Virus record (IMG/VR): IMGVR_UViG_3300047564_005433
Coordinates: 1-64,000 of that record
DNA: 64,000 nucleotides
Source of the DNA: a virus
Strand: one strand, 5' to 3'
Shown here: positions 43,101 through 52,792 of the stretch, piece after piece
Layout: each line of letters starts with the position of its first letter
How positions within the stretch are numbered: position 1 is the first letter of the stretch
The notes under the pieces: model-generated
Told to the model about the DNA's origin: nothing
Seen by the model: only the letters and a program-made list of their open reading frames with translations
The model's database searches: none
Program-made: the position numbers and the translations under genes

Positions 43101-46100
43101 TTAGTCAATTAAGAACGCATCGTCAAAATTGGCAATCTTTGATAAAGTGGCGCCGCCAACTTCTTCGCAAGGATGTTCAATAGCGCTAATCGTAATCTCA
43201 CCTTCCTCTTCCATTGAAACGTCAGTCACGCGAAATACGCGCTTCACTTCAGATGGTATGCCAAGCACAAACAACCATCCTTCATAATTTATCAGCGCGG
43301 AGGATTGATTGTCAACAATGGAAACAGAGGAAAGTTTAGTGGGCGAATCTTGGCCGTTATAAAGCAAGATGGTATAGCTTCCGTTTATGGCATCTTCAAC
43401 TAATGGAATATTCAGCTTTCCACCTTCCTCGATGACGCCACTTCTAATATCATCCCATTGATCTCTACCTAATTGCACGTAAATATAAGATCCAGGAGCA
43501 ACAGGGCTTTCAGTGGGGAATGTTTTAAATTCAATGGCACGACGAGAGAAGCGACGTTGCTGGCAAAGAAGCTTGCCATATTTAATCGCCTGCTCTCTGC
43601 TGCTTACGAAAGTAGACAGGTCAAAAGTTTGACGGATGCTATCAGCTTCAATGGCATCAGCTCGCATGATTTGCAAGCTAGTGTTTTGAGGGAAAACATT
43701 ATCGTCTGCAGTGTTCCTATAGACAATGGTGGCGATTAAATCTTGCGTATTGTCCCCATAGTCAAGAAACTCCTCTTTGTAACTGTCCTCCAAAATATTG
43801 CCTTGATTAAACAAGGCGGAAATTTGAATGGCCCTTGAAATCCTATAGAGAGGGTCATAAGGTACTGCCGGAATGAGGGTTTCCTTGCCGCCAATGCGCG
43901 CAAACTCAAGCAAGCTAAACGGAGCGGTTTGCGCCCAAAATTCACGCCATGACGTGGGATCAGCAATCACGCCGTCCATAAACAATTCATTTTCTTCGCA
44001 AAAACGCTGCGAAATACTAAGCTGCTTTTTGTCTATGCCATTTTCATTGGCATAGGCAGCAATACCGTTTTCCTTGTCAAGGATGGTATCTAAAAAAATC
44101 TCTGGCGCATAGCTAGTTGATTCAACGGCATCTCCGTAATTTCCCTCTGTATCAAGAAACTTTCTAACCTTCTTTCCCTTATTCACCCATGCACTAAGCG
44201 AACGCAAATCTCTCACTCCTTGCCCGCTATAGATATTCAAGCCAAGCATTGCCATGCCATCGTAAATAGACGGCGTAAGTGCTTGCTTTTGTTGCTCTGT
44301 TACTGCGACAAGAGCAATTTCTGCTCCACTTTCAAAAGAAAAGGAAATTTGCGTGTCACTACGAAGTGAGAACAGGCCCCATTCATCAACAAATTTAGGA
44401 GTGCGATTAAGTGGAGGGCGACGGCGAATTGTATTAACAGGATCGCGTCCTTTGTAAACAAAAGAAAACCCGTTGCCAAACGTAATTTGCTTGCCAGCAA
44501 TGGATCCCTTCGTTCCAGCAGTGCGCAAATAAATCATGGGCATATCATTGCCATCGTTGTGAGTGCGCAATTCTGCTGCTAAGTCAACAATGGGCTCAAG
44601 CTTAAATTGCCATTTTGCTTTTGATGGCGCAATAAATCGTAGTCCTACATAGGAGTCAAGTTCCTTGCCATTTCTAATGGCAAAAACGTATGGAACCAAG
44701 CTGTATTGACTAGTGGGATCAAAAGGATCCTTGTACCACAGCCAGAACATAGAAGTGCGATTGCGAATGCCATTGTCACTATCTTTATGGCCCTGCTGAT
44801 CTTCTTCTGCATATTTATTCATGCGCCCTTGAATGCGTTGAAACACCTTGGCCTTAAATGCAAAATTAACCACTTCACATTTTGTTATACATTCGTAACG
44901 GATTTCATCAATCTTGGCAATACATTTGGTGTTGAAATAGTCATTCCACGAATCTTCGTCCTTTAGTTGCGCGACGATGTTGTTTAAATTCGCCACTGCC
45001 GCGTTATAACTCGCAGTCCATGCGGATTGAGCTGCGTTTTCAGCGCTGGAATCCCGCTCGACATTGCTTGCAACTTCGGCTCTTCTTTTCGTAAGATTGC
45101 GCCGTCTAGCTTTTAACTTTTTACGCTCTTCTCTAAGATCAGTATTTTTCGCACCATCGTAAAGACCCTGTTCAATGGCACGAGTGGTAAGGCGTGAATA
45201 CTGGTCTTTTAGTTCTCCCTTCTTGGCACGCTTAACTGCAATTTGTTTTGCCTTTTCTTCTTTTGCATCTTGGAGCTGACGCTTTTGTGCATTAGTTCTG
45301 CTTCCAGCGGGAGTATCCCTAATAGTGCCAATTGTATTTTCTGCAGCATCTATCTTATCGTTTGCGCTTTTAATGTCATTTTCAAGCTGATCAATGGCAA
45401 GCCTAATGCCTTTAAAGACCCCCTCTTCTTTAATGACATTCAAAAGTTCGCTGCCCGTAAGATTGCCTTTCAAGATGGCAGTGGCACTTTCAATGGCATT
45501 GTCAATTTCCTCTAGCTCAGCATCAAAAGCTGCAATCTTATCAGCTCCAGGCCCTTTAAATCGTTCTGCAAATGCAGCACTTTTTTCCGTATTAAGAGTG
45601 CTGATCGTGTTTTCGGCTTCTCGCTTTTGCCTCCTTAGATCCTGCTCGTTTTCTTGATAACGCCTAGTGCCATAATCCTCTTCGCAAAGCACTCCGCTTT
45701 CGACGCATTCAAAAACAAAAGTGCCCTCAATGTCGCTCCCGTTTTGAATATTATCCGCACGTAATTTAAACTTCGCCGCGCCAATCTTATAAGTGCTAGC
45801 AGGATCAAAGGTGTTGATATAAGCGCTTCTTAAATCAATAGCCGCACGCTCCACTTGATCAGTAGGCTTATTGTCATCTTCACTGAAAACAACAAAAAGC
45901 AAACTACCCTTTGGAAGAGCTGGTCTCACTCCAGTGGTCGGCCATGTGTTAGGCCAATAAATCCCTCTGCCTTGTACAGGAAAACCATTGAGAACCGACT
46001 GTGGCACGTTAATGCCTAAGGAGTCTTGCTTTAAATTGCCTTCATCATCTCTATCTTCTACTTGCACTCGCAATGGCACAACGTCGTACAGTCCTAGTGA

Positions 46101-46826
46101 AGAACTAGTTGTAGGGGAGAAAGCTTGGCTATAACCTTGTGTTCTATTTTGCCCATTGGTAATGACAGTGCAAAGATCGGCATTGCCAGTGGTATAAACT
46201 GGATCGTCTTCTGCTCGTACATCAGTGGGCAGCTTTCTGTCTTTAAAGAAAAGCCTGCTCTGATCTTCGTTGGCGTAAAGAAAATAGCGCTGCGAAGCCA
46301 GGTCCCTAAGTGGGGTTTGACCAAATGCAGTGCGACCATAATCAAAACTTTGAATGGGACCAGCACCTATGACTGTCAACATCTGCATGTACTGGCTAGT
46401 GCCAAAACTATGCACTGCAGACCAAACAAGAGAAGTGTTAACGCGCAATCCTCCTGCTAGCTTGTTTTCGTCAGCATTGGTATAAATTAAGTTGACGGGT
46501 TCTCCATATCGAGCAACTTCTTGAAGCGAATTGAAGCCATAACGCGGAGCAAAAAATGGATTACGGGATTGTCTTCCCATTTTGTCGCCTGGAACTTCAG
46601 GCTTTGGCGCAAGTAATGTTGCTGCAACTTGCGCAACCGTGCCAACAATCGAGATGATTGCAGCGGCTAACGCCCATTCGGCCCCTGTTCCCATCCTTAC
46701 GTCAAGGATGGTGCCCTGCTTTTCGTCGCGGTAATTTAACCTGGCTAAATAAAACTGCCAATACTCTTCCTCAGAAATTTGCAGAGCATCAATAAGAGCA
46801 CGTTCGTAAGGAAGAAGCTTTCTCAT
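43101..46826 (-). CDS. J-like tail tip / central fibre-hub protein
   Basis: The 1241-residue protein has an N-terminal hydrophobic segment (WALAAAIISIVGTVAQVAA) near residue 50, the pattern NPFFAPRYGFNSLQEVARYGEPVNLIY that marks J-like tail-tip proteins, then a charged, helical insert around residues 385-590 (EAENTISTLNTEKSAAFAER and so on) and a beta-rich second half. J-like proteins form the tip and carry host-binding parts. Neighbours (NlpC/P60-like, minor tail, tape measure) are in the usual tail-tip order. It overlaps the next gene by four bases (ATGA). Confidence 0.85.
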   Translation of the reverse strand: MRKLLPYERALIDALQISEEEYWQFYLARLNYRDEKQGTILDVRMGTGAEWALAAAIISIVGTVAQVAATLLAPKPEVPGDKMGRQSRNPFFAPRYGFNSLQEVARYGEPVNLIYTNADENKLAGGLRVNTSLVWSAVHSFGTSQYMQMLTVIGAGPIQSFDYGRTAFGQTPLRDLASQRYFLYANEDQSRLFFKDRKLPTDVRAEDDPVYTTGNADLCTVITNGQNRTQGYSQAFSPTTSSSLGLYDVVPLRVQVEDRDDEGNLKQDSLGINVPQSVLNGFPVQGRGIYWPNTWPTTGVRPALPKGSLLFVVFSEDDNKPTDQVERAAIDLRSAYINTFDPASTYKIGAAKFKLRADNIQNGSDIEGTFVFECVESGVLCEEDYGTRRYQENEQDLRRQKREAENTISTLNTEKSAAFAERFKGPGADKIAAFDAELEEIDNAIESATAILKGNLTGSELLNVIKEEGVFKGIRLAIDQLENDIKSANDKIDAAENTIGTIRDTPAGSRTNAQKRQLQDAKEEKAKQIAVKRAKKGELKDQYSRLTTRAIEQGLYDGAKNTDLREERKKLKARRRNLTKRRAEVASNVERDSSAENAAQSAWTASYNAAVANLNNIVAQLKDEDSWNDYFNTKCIAKIDEIRYECITKCEVVNFAFKAKVFQRIQGRMNKYAEEDQQGHKDSDNGIRNRTSMFWLWYKDPFDPTSQYSLVPYVFAIRNGKELDSYVGLRFIAPSKAKWQFKLEPIVDLAAELRTHNDGNDMPMIYLRTAGTKGSIAGKQITFGNGFSFVYKGRDPVNTIRRRPPLNRTPKFVDEWGLFSLRSDTQISFSFESGAEIALVAVTEQQKQALTPSIYDGMAMLGLNIYSGQGVRDLRSLSAWVNKGKKVRKFLDTEGNYGDAVESTSYAPEIFLDTILDKENGIAAYANENGIDKKQLSISQRFCEENELFMDGVIADPTSWREFWAQTAPFSLLEFARIGGKETLIPAVPYDPLYRISRAIQISALFNQGNILEDSYKEEFLDYGDNTQDLIATIVYRNTADDNVFPQNTSLQIMRADAIEADSIRQTFDLSTFVSSREQAIKYGKLLCQQRRFSRRAIEFKTFPTESPVAPGSYIYVQLGRDQWDDIRSGVIEEGGKLNIPLVEDAINGSYTILLYNGQDSPTKLSSVSIVDNQSSALINYEGWLFVLGIPSEVKRVFRVTDVSMEEEGEITISAIEHPCEEVGGATLSKIANFDDAFLID

Positions 46827-47218
46827 TGTTTAATATCTGGCAGCATTTTAAATAGCTTCAACGATGGAAATAAGCGAGACCAGTATGATCTGCCTCCTCG
46901 TGAAACCGTAAGTATTCCCCCATCATAAGCCACTCCAACTGCTATCTCGCCTCCTAATTTTGGCAAAATAATTGCAACATTGCCATCTTTTTTCTCAAAA
47001 GTTCTTTTGCCATTTTCAAACAACCATCTCACAATTCGCCGCATTGGCAAATTGCCAGAATCATATTCATCATATGCCCATCGAAACTCATCCTCATAGT
47101 CGTGCAATCCAAGCCGTCGCCTTACTTCACATACGAGCATAAAACAATCGCTCTTTCCATTGCCCTCGCAAAAGCGAGCCCTCCGTTCATATTGCAAGCC
47201 AATTAAATCATTGATCAT
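46823..47218 (-). CDS. NlpC/P60-like tail protein, probably catalytically incomplete
   Basis: The 131-residue protein has MINDLIGLQYERRARF and GKSDCFMLVCEVRRRLG, resembling the Cys-containing helix of NlpC/P60 peptidases that sit at siphophage tail tips (K-like). The second catalytic segment, expected as G-[IV]-x-x-x-x-x-[HN] with His, reads VGVAYDGGILTVSRG, where the His is not visible. It may therefore be structural. ATGA overlaps on both sides show coupling in the tail-tip operon. Confidence 0.6.
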   Translation of the reverse strand: MINDLIGLQYERRARFCEGNGKSDCFMLVCEVRRRLGLHDYEDEFRWAYDEYDSGNLPMRRIVRWLFENGKRTFEKKDGNVAIILPKLGGEIAVGVAYDGGILTVSRGGRSYWSRLFPSLKLFKMLPDIKQ

Positions 47219-47754
47219 CGTAGGTTTACTTCTGCATTCAATGGCAAAATGCCAACATTTTTAGACGTGAATGTACGACGAGGAAAACTTGCTCCTACAC
47301 TGTCCATGGAAGAACGAAATCGAAGCTCAACGGTTGTATCGTCAAATGAAGCTCCTACGCCCACGTAAAATTCTTCATATTGCGCCGTTGCAGAAGCAAG
47401 GCTATACGATGCGTAGTCTGTAATATCACCAGTGCTTGCCATCCATATGGTTTTTAAGGAAAGTTTGCTAAGCCTATTGCCATTTCCTTCTTCTACCATT
47501 GCTACGGTAAATTCACTATGGGGAAACAGCAGTCGCAATATACTGTTATCTCCATTCAATGCTGCTAATGCTCCTTCAGCTCGAAATGGCGCAAAACGAT
47601 ATACCGGCGAAGCAGTGCCAGGCACTGCTACAGCGGCAAAATCTTTGCCAAAAAAATAGTTTTGGTATAAATGCTGTCGTCCTTGTGGCGCCTTTTCTGT
47701 TGGCGGCGTTTCAATGGAAGCAAAATTGGCAATGTGAATAGTGGTGGCAGTCAT
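47215..47754 (-). CDS. Minor tail protein (tail tip)
   Basis: 179 residues (MTATTIHIANFASIETPPTEK...), beta-rich, with YRFAPFRAEGALAALNGDN and DTTVELRFRSSMDSVG. Order between the NlpC/P60-like gene and another minor tail gene is that of distal tail proteins (lambda L/M-like). The ATG at 47754 overlaps the preceding stop; the upstream M at 47760 is not an ATG. Family not identified. Confidence 0.6.
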   Translation of the reverse strand: MTATTIHIANFASIETPPTEKAPQGRQHLYQNYFFGKDFAAVAVPGTASPVYRFAPFRAEGALAALNGDNSILRLLFPHSEFTVAMVEEGNGNRLSKLSLKTIWMASTGDITDYASYSLASATAQYEEFYVGVGASFDDTTVELRFRSSMDSVGASFPRRTFTSKNVGILPLNAEVNLR

Positions 47755-47756
47755 AA

Positions 47757-48152
47757 TCAAGCGCCAGAATAATCAAGCTCGCCAATGAGCCTCACTGTAA
47801 CAGTGCTACGCCCATTGAATACGCTTTCCACTTGTGGAGGCTCAGCGTATTCCCAAAGGATGTTAGCAGGAGCCTGTAGAACGCCTTTTAGCTCAGAGGA
47901 AGTGCCAGAAAAAACAGCATCAGGGAGAGTGAAGCGAGCATAGTTGCCAAACTGTCCGTAGTAGTGATCAAGAATGGCTTTTGTATTTACGTCAGAAATG
48001 TTTTCAAACTGAAGATCAATGGCATGGCCAAATGAGCGATTGCCAAACACTCGTTTAACAGTGGCACCAGACAAACCACGATAAGTTTTAGTGGGAAACT
48101 GCCCTGGAGAATAAGAACGTCCAGTTGGTCTAATGGAAGGAAATATTGCCAT
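47757..48152 (-). CDS. Minor tail protein
   Basis: 131 residues (MAIFPSIRPTGRSYSPGQFPTK...), with RVFGNRSFGHAIDLQFENIS and LDHYYGQFGNYARFTLPD. The pattern of a short N-terminal arm then a compact beta domain fits lambda gpM-type minor tail proteins that follow the tape measure. Starts exactly at the tape-measure stop (overlap of one base). Confidence 0.65.
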   Translation of the reverse strand: MAIFPSIRPTGRSYSPGQFPTKTYRGLSGATVKRVFGNRSFGHAIDLQFENISDVNTKAILDHYYGQFGNYARFTLPDAVFSGTSSELKGVLQAPANILWEYAEPPQVESVFNGRSTVTVRLIGELDYSGA

Positions 48153-51100
48153 CAGCGGATACCAATACTAGAACGAGTGGAGGGGCTTTGCTTAATCTTA
48201 TCGAGCGTCATTGACATACCTCGTTGAGCACCGCCTGCAATGGAAGCTCGACGAGTTTCTGCCATTGCTTGCTCTAATTGTTCGCGGCTAACGTATTCTA
48301 CGCCATTGATCTTAGTAGTTTCAAACTTCATGCTGAGAGAGGGCGCCTGAGGCATGCCGGGGGCATTGCCTCCCATCATGTCGCGAGCGGAACGTCCTCC
48401 GAGCTGCACGGGAATGGAACGGCCATCGGGAAGGGGTACAACTGCTTCGTTGTACTTGCCTTCGCCTACTAAGCCAAGAGTAGGACCAGTGACCACTCCA
48501 CCATTAGCGAAAGCTTGGAATCCGCCAGGGGCAATACCTCCATTTGCAAACGGCGTAAATCCAGGTCCTTCCAGCATCGGGTATTTAGTAAATCCAGAAG
48601 TATCAAGACCTCCTTTTCCTCCGCCTCCTCCTCCACCAAGTCCAGCAAACATCTTTGCAATGCCAATGGCAATGTAAGTGGCAATCATTTGCGAAGCTGC
48701 TTGAGACAATGCTTGCCCCACGCTTTGCAAGAAGCTTGCAAACACTTCCTTGGCAGTGGCGGTGCCAGAGATCATGCTGGTAACGCCTTCAGTGAGCACA
48801 TTGGCAAATGCGCTGCTCACGCCAGCAATGGCTCCCTGCAGACCCTCGAATACGCTCCTGAGCTGCATGGCAGCAGTTTCAACATTTGCAAGTTGCGTGG
48901 CGTAATCAGTGTCGCCATACTGCTCCATTGCCCGTTCAAACACGCCCGCAGCACTTCCCGTAAAGCCGGCCCTCAGCCCACCACCAATTGCGCTCAAACC
49001 GCGTTGAGCCTCGAAAAGTCCTTGCTCCTTTTCAAGAAGCTTAAGGTTTTCAATACGAAGGCGAATTTGATCTCGAAGCCCGTTTGTACGACTTTCAATT
49101 AATTTTTGCTCGTCTGCTCTCAGCCCTGCAATTTTTTCTTCAACGATAAAATTAGCCTGCTGTTCTGCAGTGAGTTCGCCAACGCCATTTTTAAGATTGT
49201 TCAACAATGCCTCTTGTTTTTCAATCTCTAAATTCTCATTACGTAAGGCATCAATAAACGGCTTTTCAAGCTGAAGCCTTGCGCCCTTCACTGCAATATC
49301 TCTTTGTTTTTCGGCTATAGCCAGCCCGTTTGCCAGTTTGACTTCCTGATCCTTGATGGCAAGAGCTTTGTCGGCAGCACTTAAATTATCGTTTCTAATT
49401 TTTTCGGTTTCCAGGCGGAAGCGCTCTTGCAGTTCCGCTCTTTCCGTCTCAAGAGTGAGTTCAGCAAGTTTAATGTCGTAAGACGTTTGCGACAGCAAAT
49501 TCGCCTGCAACTGCTGATCCAGTATTTGCTTCTCTGCATCAAAGCGTTGCTTGATAAAATCAAGTTGGCTTCTGTTGTACGTATCAAGTTCTTTGCCTTT
49601 TTGTGTTCTACCGTCGCCTTCTGATGGTGAAATTGGAGCAAGCACTGCTTGCTGTTGCACTTGCTGTTCTTCAAACTTGATTTGTCTTTGCCTAAAAGCA
49701 GCTTCCGATTGAAGTCGTTGAGCTTGCGGGGCAAGCGCCATAGCCTCACTACGCTTAACGTAAATCGGGCCTCCCGGCGCCTGCTGAGATTGAATACCAC
49801 CTAACTGCTGCAATTGACTCAGTTCTTTCTGGCTCACTGGAACAAGCCTGTCCCCGCCTGGCTGCTGTGCTCCCTGTCGTCCAGCAATTTGTCCAATTAG
49901 TTGATACGCAGACTGCGCCTGCTGCTCTGCCGCCCTTGCTTCCGTTTGAGACATAGAGCGAATTGCTTGAGCGGCTCCAAGCGCTTTAGCTTTTGTATCG
50001 GCTAGCGCTTGGTTCATGCTCATGAATTTTTCAATGAGCATACTGATGCCAACAATTACAAGCCCCACTCCAGTAGTGGCGAAGAAAGTGCGCAATGTAA
50101 TGCCAGCAGTGCGAATAGAGGCGGCAGTGGTCTGGGCAGTGGCGCCAGTAGCGGCCATCATTCCTCTAAAAGCAGTAAGAGTGCTAGTACCAGTAGCCAC
50201 GCGAGTGTTGAAGATTACAAGCTGTAAAGCATTAGCGGCCCATAGCCCCTTCATCACATTGAGGGCAATATTAATTGGCAACGCAATGGCATATAGCCGA
50301 GCCAGATAACCAACAATCGGATTTCCCGCAATTTGCAGGAGCACCTTACTCACTTCAAGGGCTATGCGAGCAAATTGGCCAAATTGCTCAATCAATAAAG
50401 CAGCATTTTGCCTAATTCCATCGAACGCTGGCCGCAGTCTTTCAAGCTCTTGTGCAATGGCAAAACCGCCAGCCGTTTGCGCCGCCATGCCAGTAAAAAA
50501 CGACTTAAATCCGTCCGAAATCTCTTTAATGCCAGACGTTAGTGGCACCACTACGCCATTGAGGAAGTTAATTGCAACAGGCTCAAAGCTCTCATACAAG
50601 AGAGTCATTGAGTTTTGCATGCGATTAATGACGCCTTGGAAAGTCCGAGCGGCTCCTTCGGCTCCAGAGCCAAATTCCTGCTTCATCACAATGCCAACAT
50701 TTTTCAGCAACGCGACCATCGCTTCGCCTTTGTAGGCACCGTCTTCCAGCGCAGCAGAAAAGTCTTGAATTGCTTTTGGCCCTTCAAATCCAGCAGCTTC
50801 CGCAAACAACGCCATCGCACCGGGCAACACGTCACCCAGTTGCCCTTTAAGTTCTTCGCTCATCACTTGGCCTTTGCTTGCCATTTGAGCAAAGGCATAG
50901 TTCACGCGATCAACTTTATCTGCGCTCATGCCAAACGTGGCAGCAGCTTGCGTGATGCCAGTGAACAAATCTCTAATCTCATCTCCGCTAAACCCAGCAG
51001 GAGCCATGGAAGCATAAAGCTTAGTAAAACCATCGCGGGCCGATTGCAGCGGCACGTTATATTTATCAACTAAATCAAGAATGAGCTGATTAGAGGCGGC

Positions 51101-52759
51101 AGCTTCTTCTGCGGTGGGCGAAATAGCGCCAAGCGTATTACGGAAATTTTGAAGCTGGCTTACAGCCGCACCCACTTGTGCCGGAAAATTTTGAATGAAA
51201 GCAAGCATTTTATATGCCTGCCCAAATAGCAGTACTTGCTTAGTGGCAAACGCAAATTCAGAGCCGAGTTCGCGAATAACACCAGCGCCAGGGAGATTAA
51301 CGCCACCAAGAGCGCGCCCAAAGCCTCCCATGCCACCGGTTCCACCCCTGCCTCCTCCAGAAGGCGGGACGATGCCACCTCCGCCTCCTCCAATGGGAGC
51401 AGGAATACTTGGTGCTCGCATGAATTGCTGTTGCCCAAGAGCGGCACCAGTTCTCACTGCATTGAAACGCATTTGACCGATTGGCGTTGTACCGCCCGCT
51501 GCTGGCAGGAGTCCAGCCACTTGACTTCCCGGCCCAAGTAAGGGCTGTCTACTAATGGGAGCCTTGGGTGCTTGAGCAATTTCCCTTGCAACTGCTTGTA
51601 AATAAGTGCGCACAGCGCCTGCTAAAATATTGTTTAGCTCAAGCATGCTTGCTTGAGACGGTCTTCCTGGGAGAAATCCAGCAATGCGGCCAGCCCCAAG
51701 CAATGGCTGGCGTGAAATGGACGGCCCCATGTCCCGCACGCTCACCTGCCTAATACCAGCACGGATAGTGTCAAGGAAGGCATTGGCTGCTTCTCGCAGC
51801 ACTCGCTTCATCTCCTCTCCCAGAGCAGACGGGAGATAGCGCTGAGCCGCAAAAGCCGTACCAGGCAGTGCGCCGGGAGTTGCGCCAGGGGGCAGTGCTC
51901 TTCCGGTGTCAGAAGGGCCAATTGCAATGCGTTGGCGAGGTGGAACAGTCGCCGGAAAATCAACAGGAGGCAATGCTCGCGCTTGCCCCACTTGCCGACT
52001 AATTTCGGCAGCGCTCATGCCGCCGACCATTAGCGCCATTCGTGCAAGGCGATCAAGCATGCGGCGCATTTGGCGCGTGGCAGATCGCTCCGCGATCTCC
52101 ATAGCTTTTAATAAGCCCAGCTCAAAACCCTTGCCAGCGTCTTCGCCTATTTTTCTGAATTCCCTTGAAGGCGAAGCAATCCCTAAAACGCCTTTAATCG
52201 TTTTGATAAGGTTTTCTCCGATGGATGCAGCGGCAGTCTTTAATCGCTCGTCCTGACTTGCGAGACCATTAAGAAGGCCAGCAATTGCGTCGCGCCCAAC
52301 CAAATCAAGAGCTGCAACCATCGCAGCTTTTGTACGTGCTATTTCTTTATCAAATTCAAGAATTCCAGCTTTCGCAGCAGCCTTGTAAAGCTTTGCAACT
52401 TCTTTAGATCCAATGCCTCCAGATTGCGGACCAGGAAGAAGTGCTCCCATCCCCATTTGTTGCCGCACTCCACCTTGCCCAGCGGCTCTAACTCTCCCCA
52501 AATTTTCAAGTTCTTTGGCGAGCGTTTTCGCGTTTGCAATTTCGGCCTGCAAATTTGTATTGACATTTAACGTATAACTTCTTCGCCTAATATTTGCACC
52601 AAGAGCATTCAGTTCGTTCTGGACAGAGCGCCGATCAAGCTGCACCTTAATTGGCAGGTTATATCCAGCCGCCGCTTGCCCCAGTCCTGTTAATTGCTGC
52701 CTAAAAAAACCCAGGTCAAGACTTACCTTCAGCTTCAGTTCGGCGTCTTGAGCTGCCAT
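48152..52759 (-). CDS. Tape measure protein
   Basis: The 1535-residue protein is helical and Ala/Gln-rich with a tape-measure domain around residues 520-760 (MASKGQVMSEELKGQLGDVLPGAM is in this zone; also VDKYNVPLQSARDGFTKLY). It has a hydrophobic stretch (GLVIVGISMLIEKFM) and long coiled-coil parts (EFKEQQVQ... and TYNRSQLDFI). By the usual 0.15 nm per residue the tail would be about 230 nm long. The gene follows the chaperone frameshift pair, as in lambda-like tails, and carries a -10-like TATAGA at 52791-52786. Confidence 0.9.
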   Translation of the reverse strand: MAAQDAELKLKVSLDLGFFRQQLTGLGQAAAGYNLPIKVQLDRRSVQNELNALGANIRRRSYTLNVNTNLQAEIANAKTLAKELENLGRVRAAGQGGVRQQMGMGALLPGPQSGGIGSKEVAKLYKAAAKAGILEFDKEIARTKAAMVAALDLVGRDAIAGLLNGLASQDERLKTAAASIGENLIKTIKGVLGIASPSREFRKIGEDAGKGFELGLLKAMEIAERSATRQMRRMLDRLARMALMVGGMSAAEISRQVGQARALPPVDFPATVPPRQRIAIGPSDTGRALPPGATPGALPGTAFAAQRYLPSALGEEMKRVLREAANAFLDTIRAGIRQVSVRDMGPSISRQPLLGAGRIAGFLPGRPSQASMLELNNILAGAVRTYLQAVAREIAQAPKAPISRQPLLGPGSQVAGLLPAAGGTTPIGQMRFNAVRTGAALGQQQFMRAPSIPAPIGGGGGGIVPPSGGGRGGTGGMGGFGRALGGVNLPGAGVIRELGSEFAFATKQVLLFGQAYKMLAFIQNFPAQVGAAVSQLQNFRNTLGAISPTAEEAAASNQLILDLVDKYNVPLQSARDGFTKLYASMAPAGFSGDEIRDLFTGITQAAATFGMSADKVDRVNYAFAQMASKGQVMSEELKGQLGDVLPGAMALFAEAAGFEGPKAIQDFSAALEDGAYKGEAMVALLKNVGIVMKQEFGSGAEGAARTFQGVINRMQNSMTLLYESFEPVAINFLNGVVVPLTSGIKEISDGFKSFFTGMAAQTAGGFAIAQELERLRPAFDGIRQNAALLIEQFGQFARIALEVSKVLLQIAGNPIVGYLARLYAIALPINIALNVMKGLWAANALQLVIFNTRVATGTSTLTAFRGMMAATGATAQTTAASIRTAGITLRTFFATTGVGLVIVGISMLIEKFMSMNQALADTKAKALGAAQAIRSMSQTEARAAEQQAQSAYQLIGQIAGRQGAQQPGGDRLVPVSQKELSQLQQLGGIQSQQAPGGPIYVKRSEAMALAPQAQRLQSEAAFRQRQIKFEEQQVQQQAVLAPISPSEGDGRTQKGKELDTYNRSQLDFIKQRFDAEKQILDQQLQANLLSQTSYDIKLAELTLETERAELQERFRLETEKIRNDNLSAADKALAIKDQEVKLANGLAIAEKQRDIAVKGARLQLEKPFIDALRNENLEIEKQEALLNNLKNGVGELTAEQQANFIVEEKIAGLRADEQKLIESRTNGLRDQIRLRIENLKLLEKEQGLFEAQRGLSAIGGGLRAGFTGSAAGVFERAMEQYGDTDYATQLANVETAAMQLRSVFEGLQGAIAGVSSAFANVLTEGVTSMISGTATAKEVFASFLQSVGQALSQAASQMIATYIAIGIAKMFAGLGGGGGGGKGGLDTSGFTKYPMLEGPGFTPFANGGIAPGGFQAFANGGVVTGPTLGLVGEGKYNEAVVPLPDGRSIPVQLGGRSARDMMGGNAPGMPQAPSLSMKFETTKINGVEYVSREQLEQAMAETRRASIAGGAQRGMSMTLDKIKQSPSTRSSIGIR

Positions 52760-52785
52760 CTTGATTCCGCTTACTTTCTCTTCAT

Positions 52786-52791
52786 TCTATA
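52786..52791 (-). promoter_or_regulatory. -10-like TATAGA upstream of the tape measure gene
   Basis: Minus-strand GATTATAGAATGAAG, 27 bases before the ATG at 52759 and just after the end of the frameshift product. Confidence 0.35.
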
Positions 52792-52792
52792 A

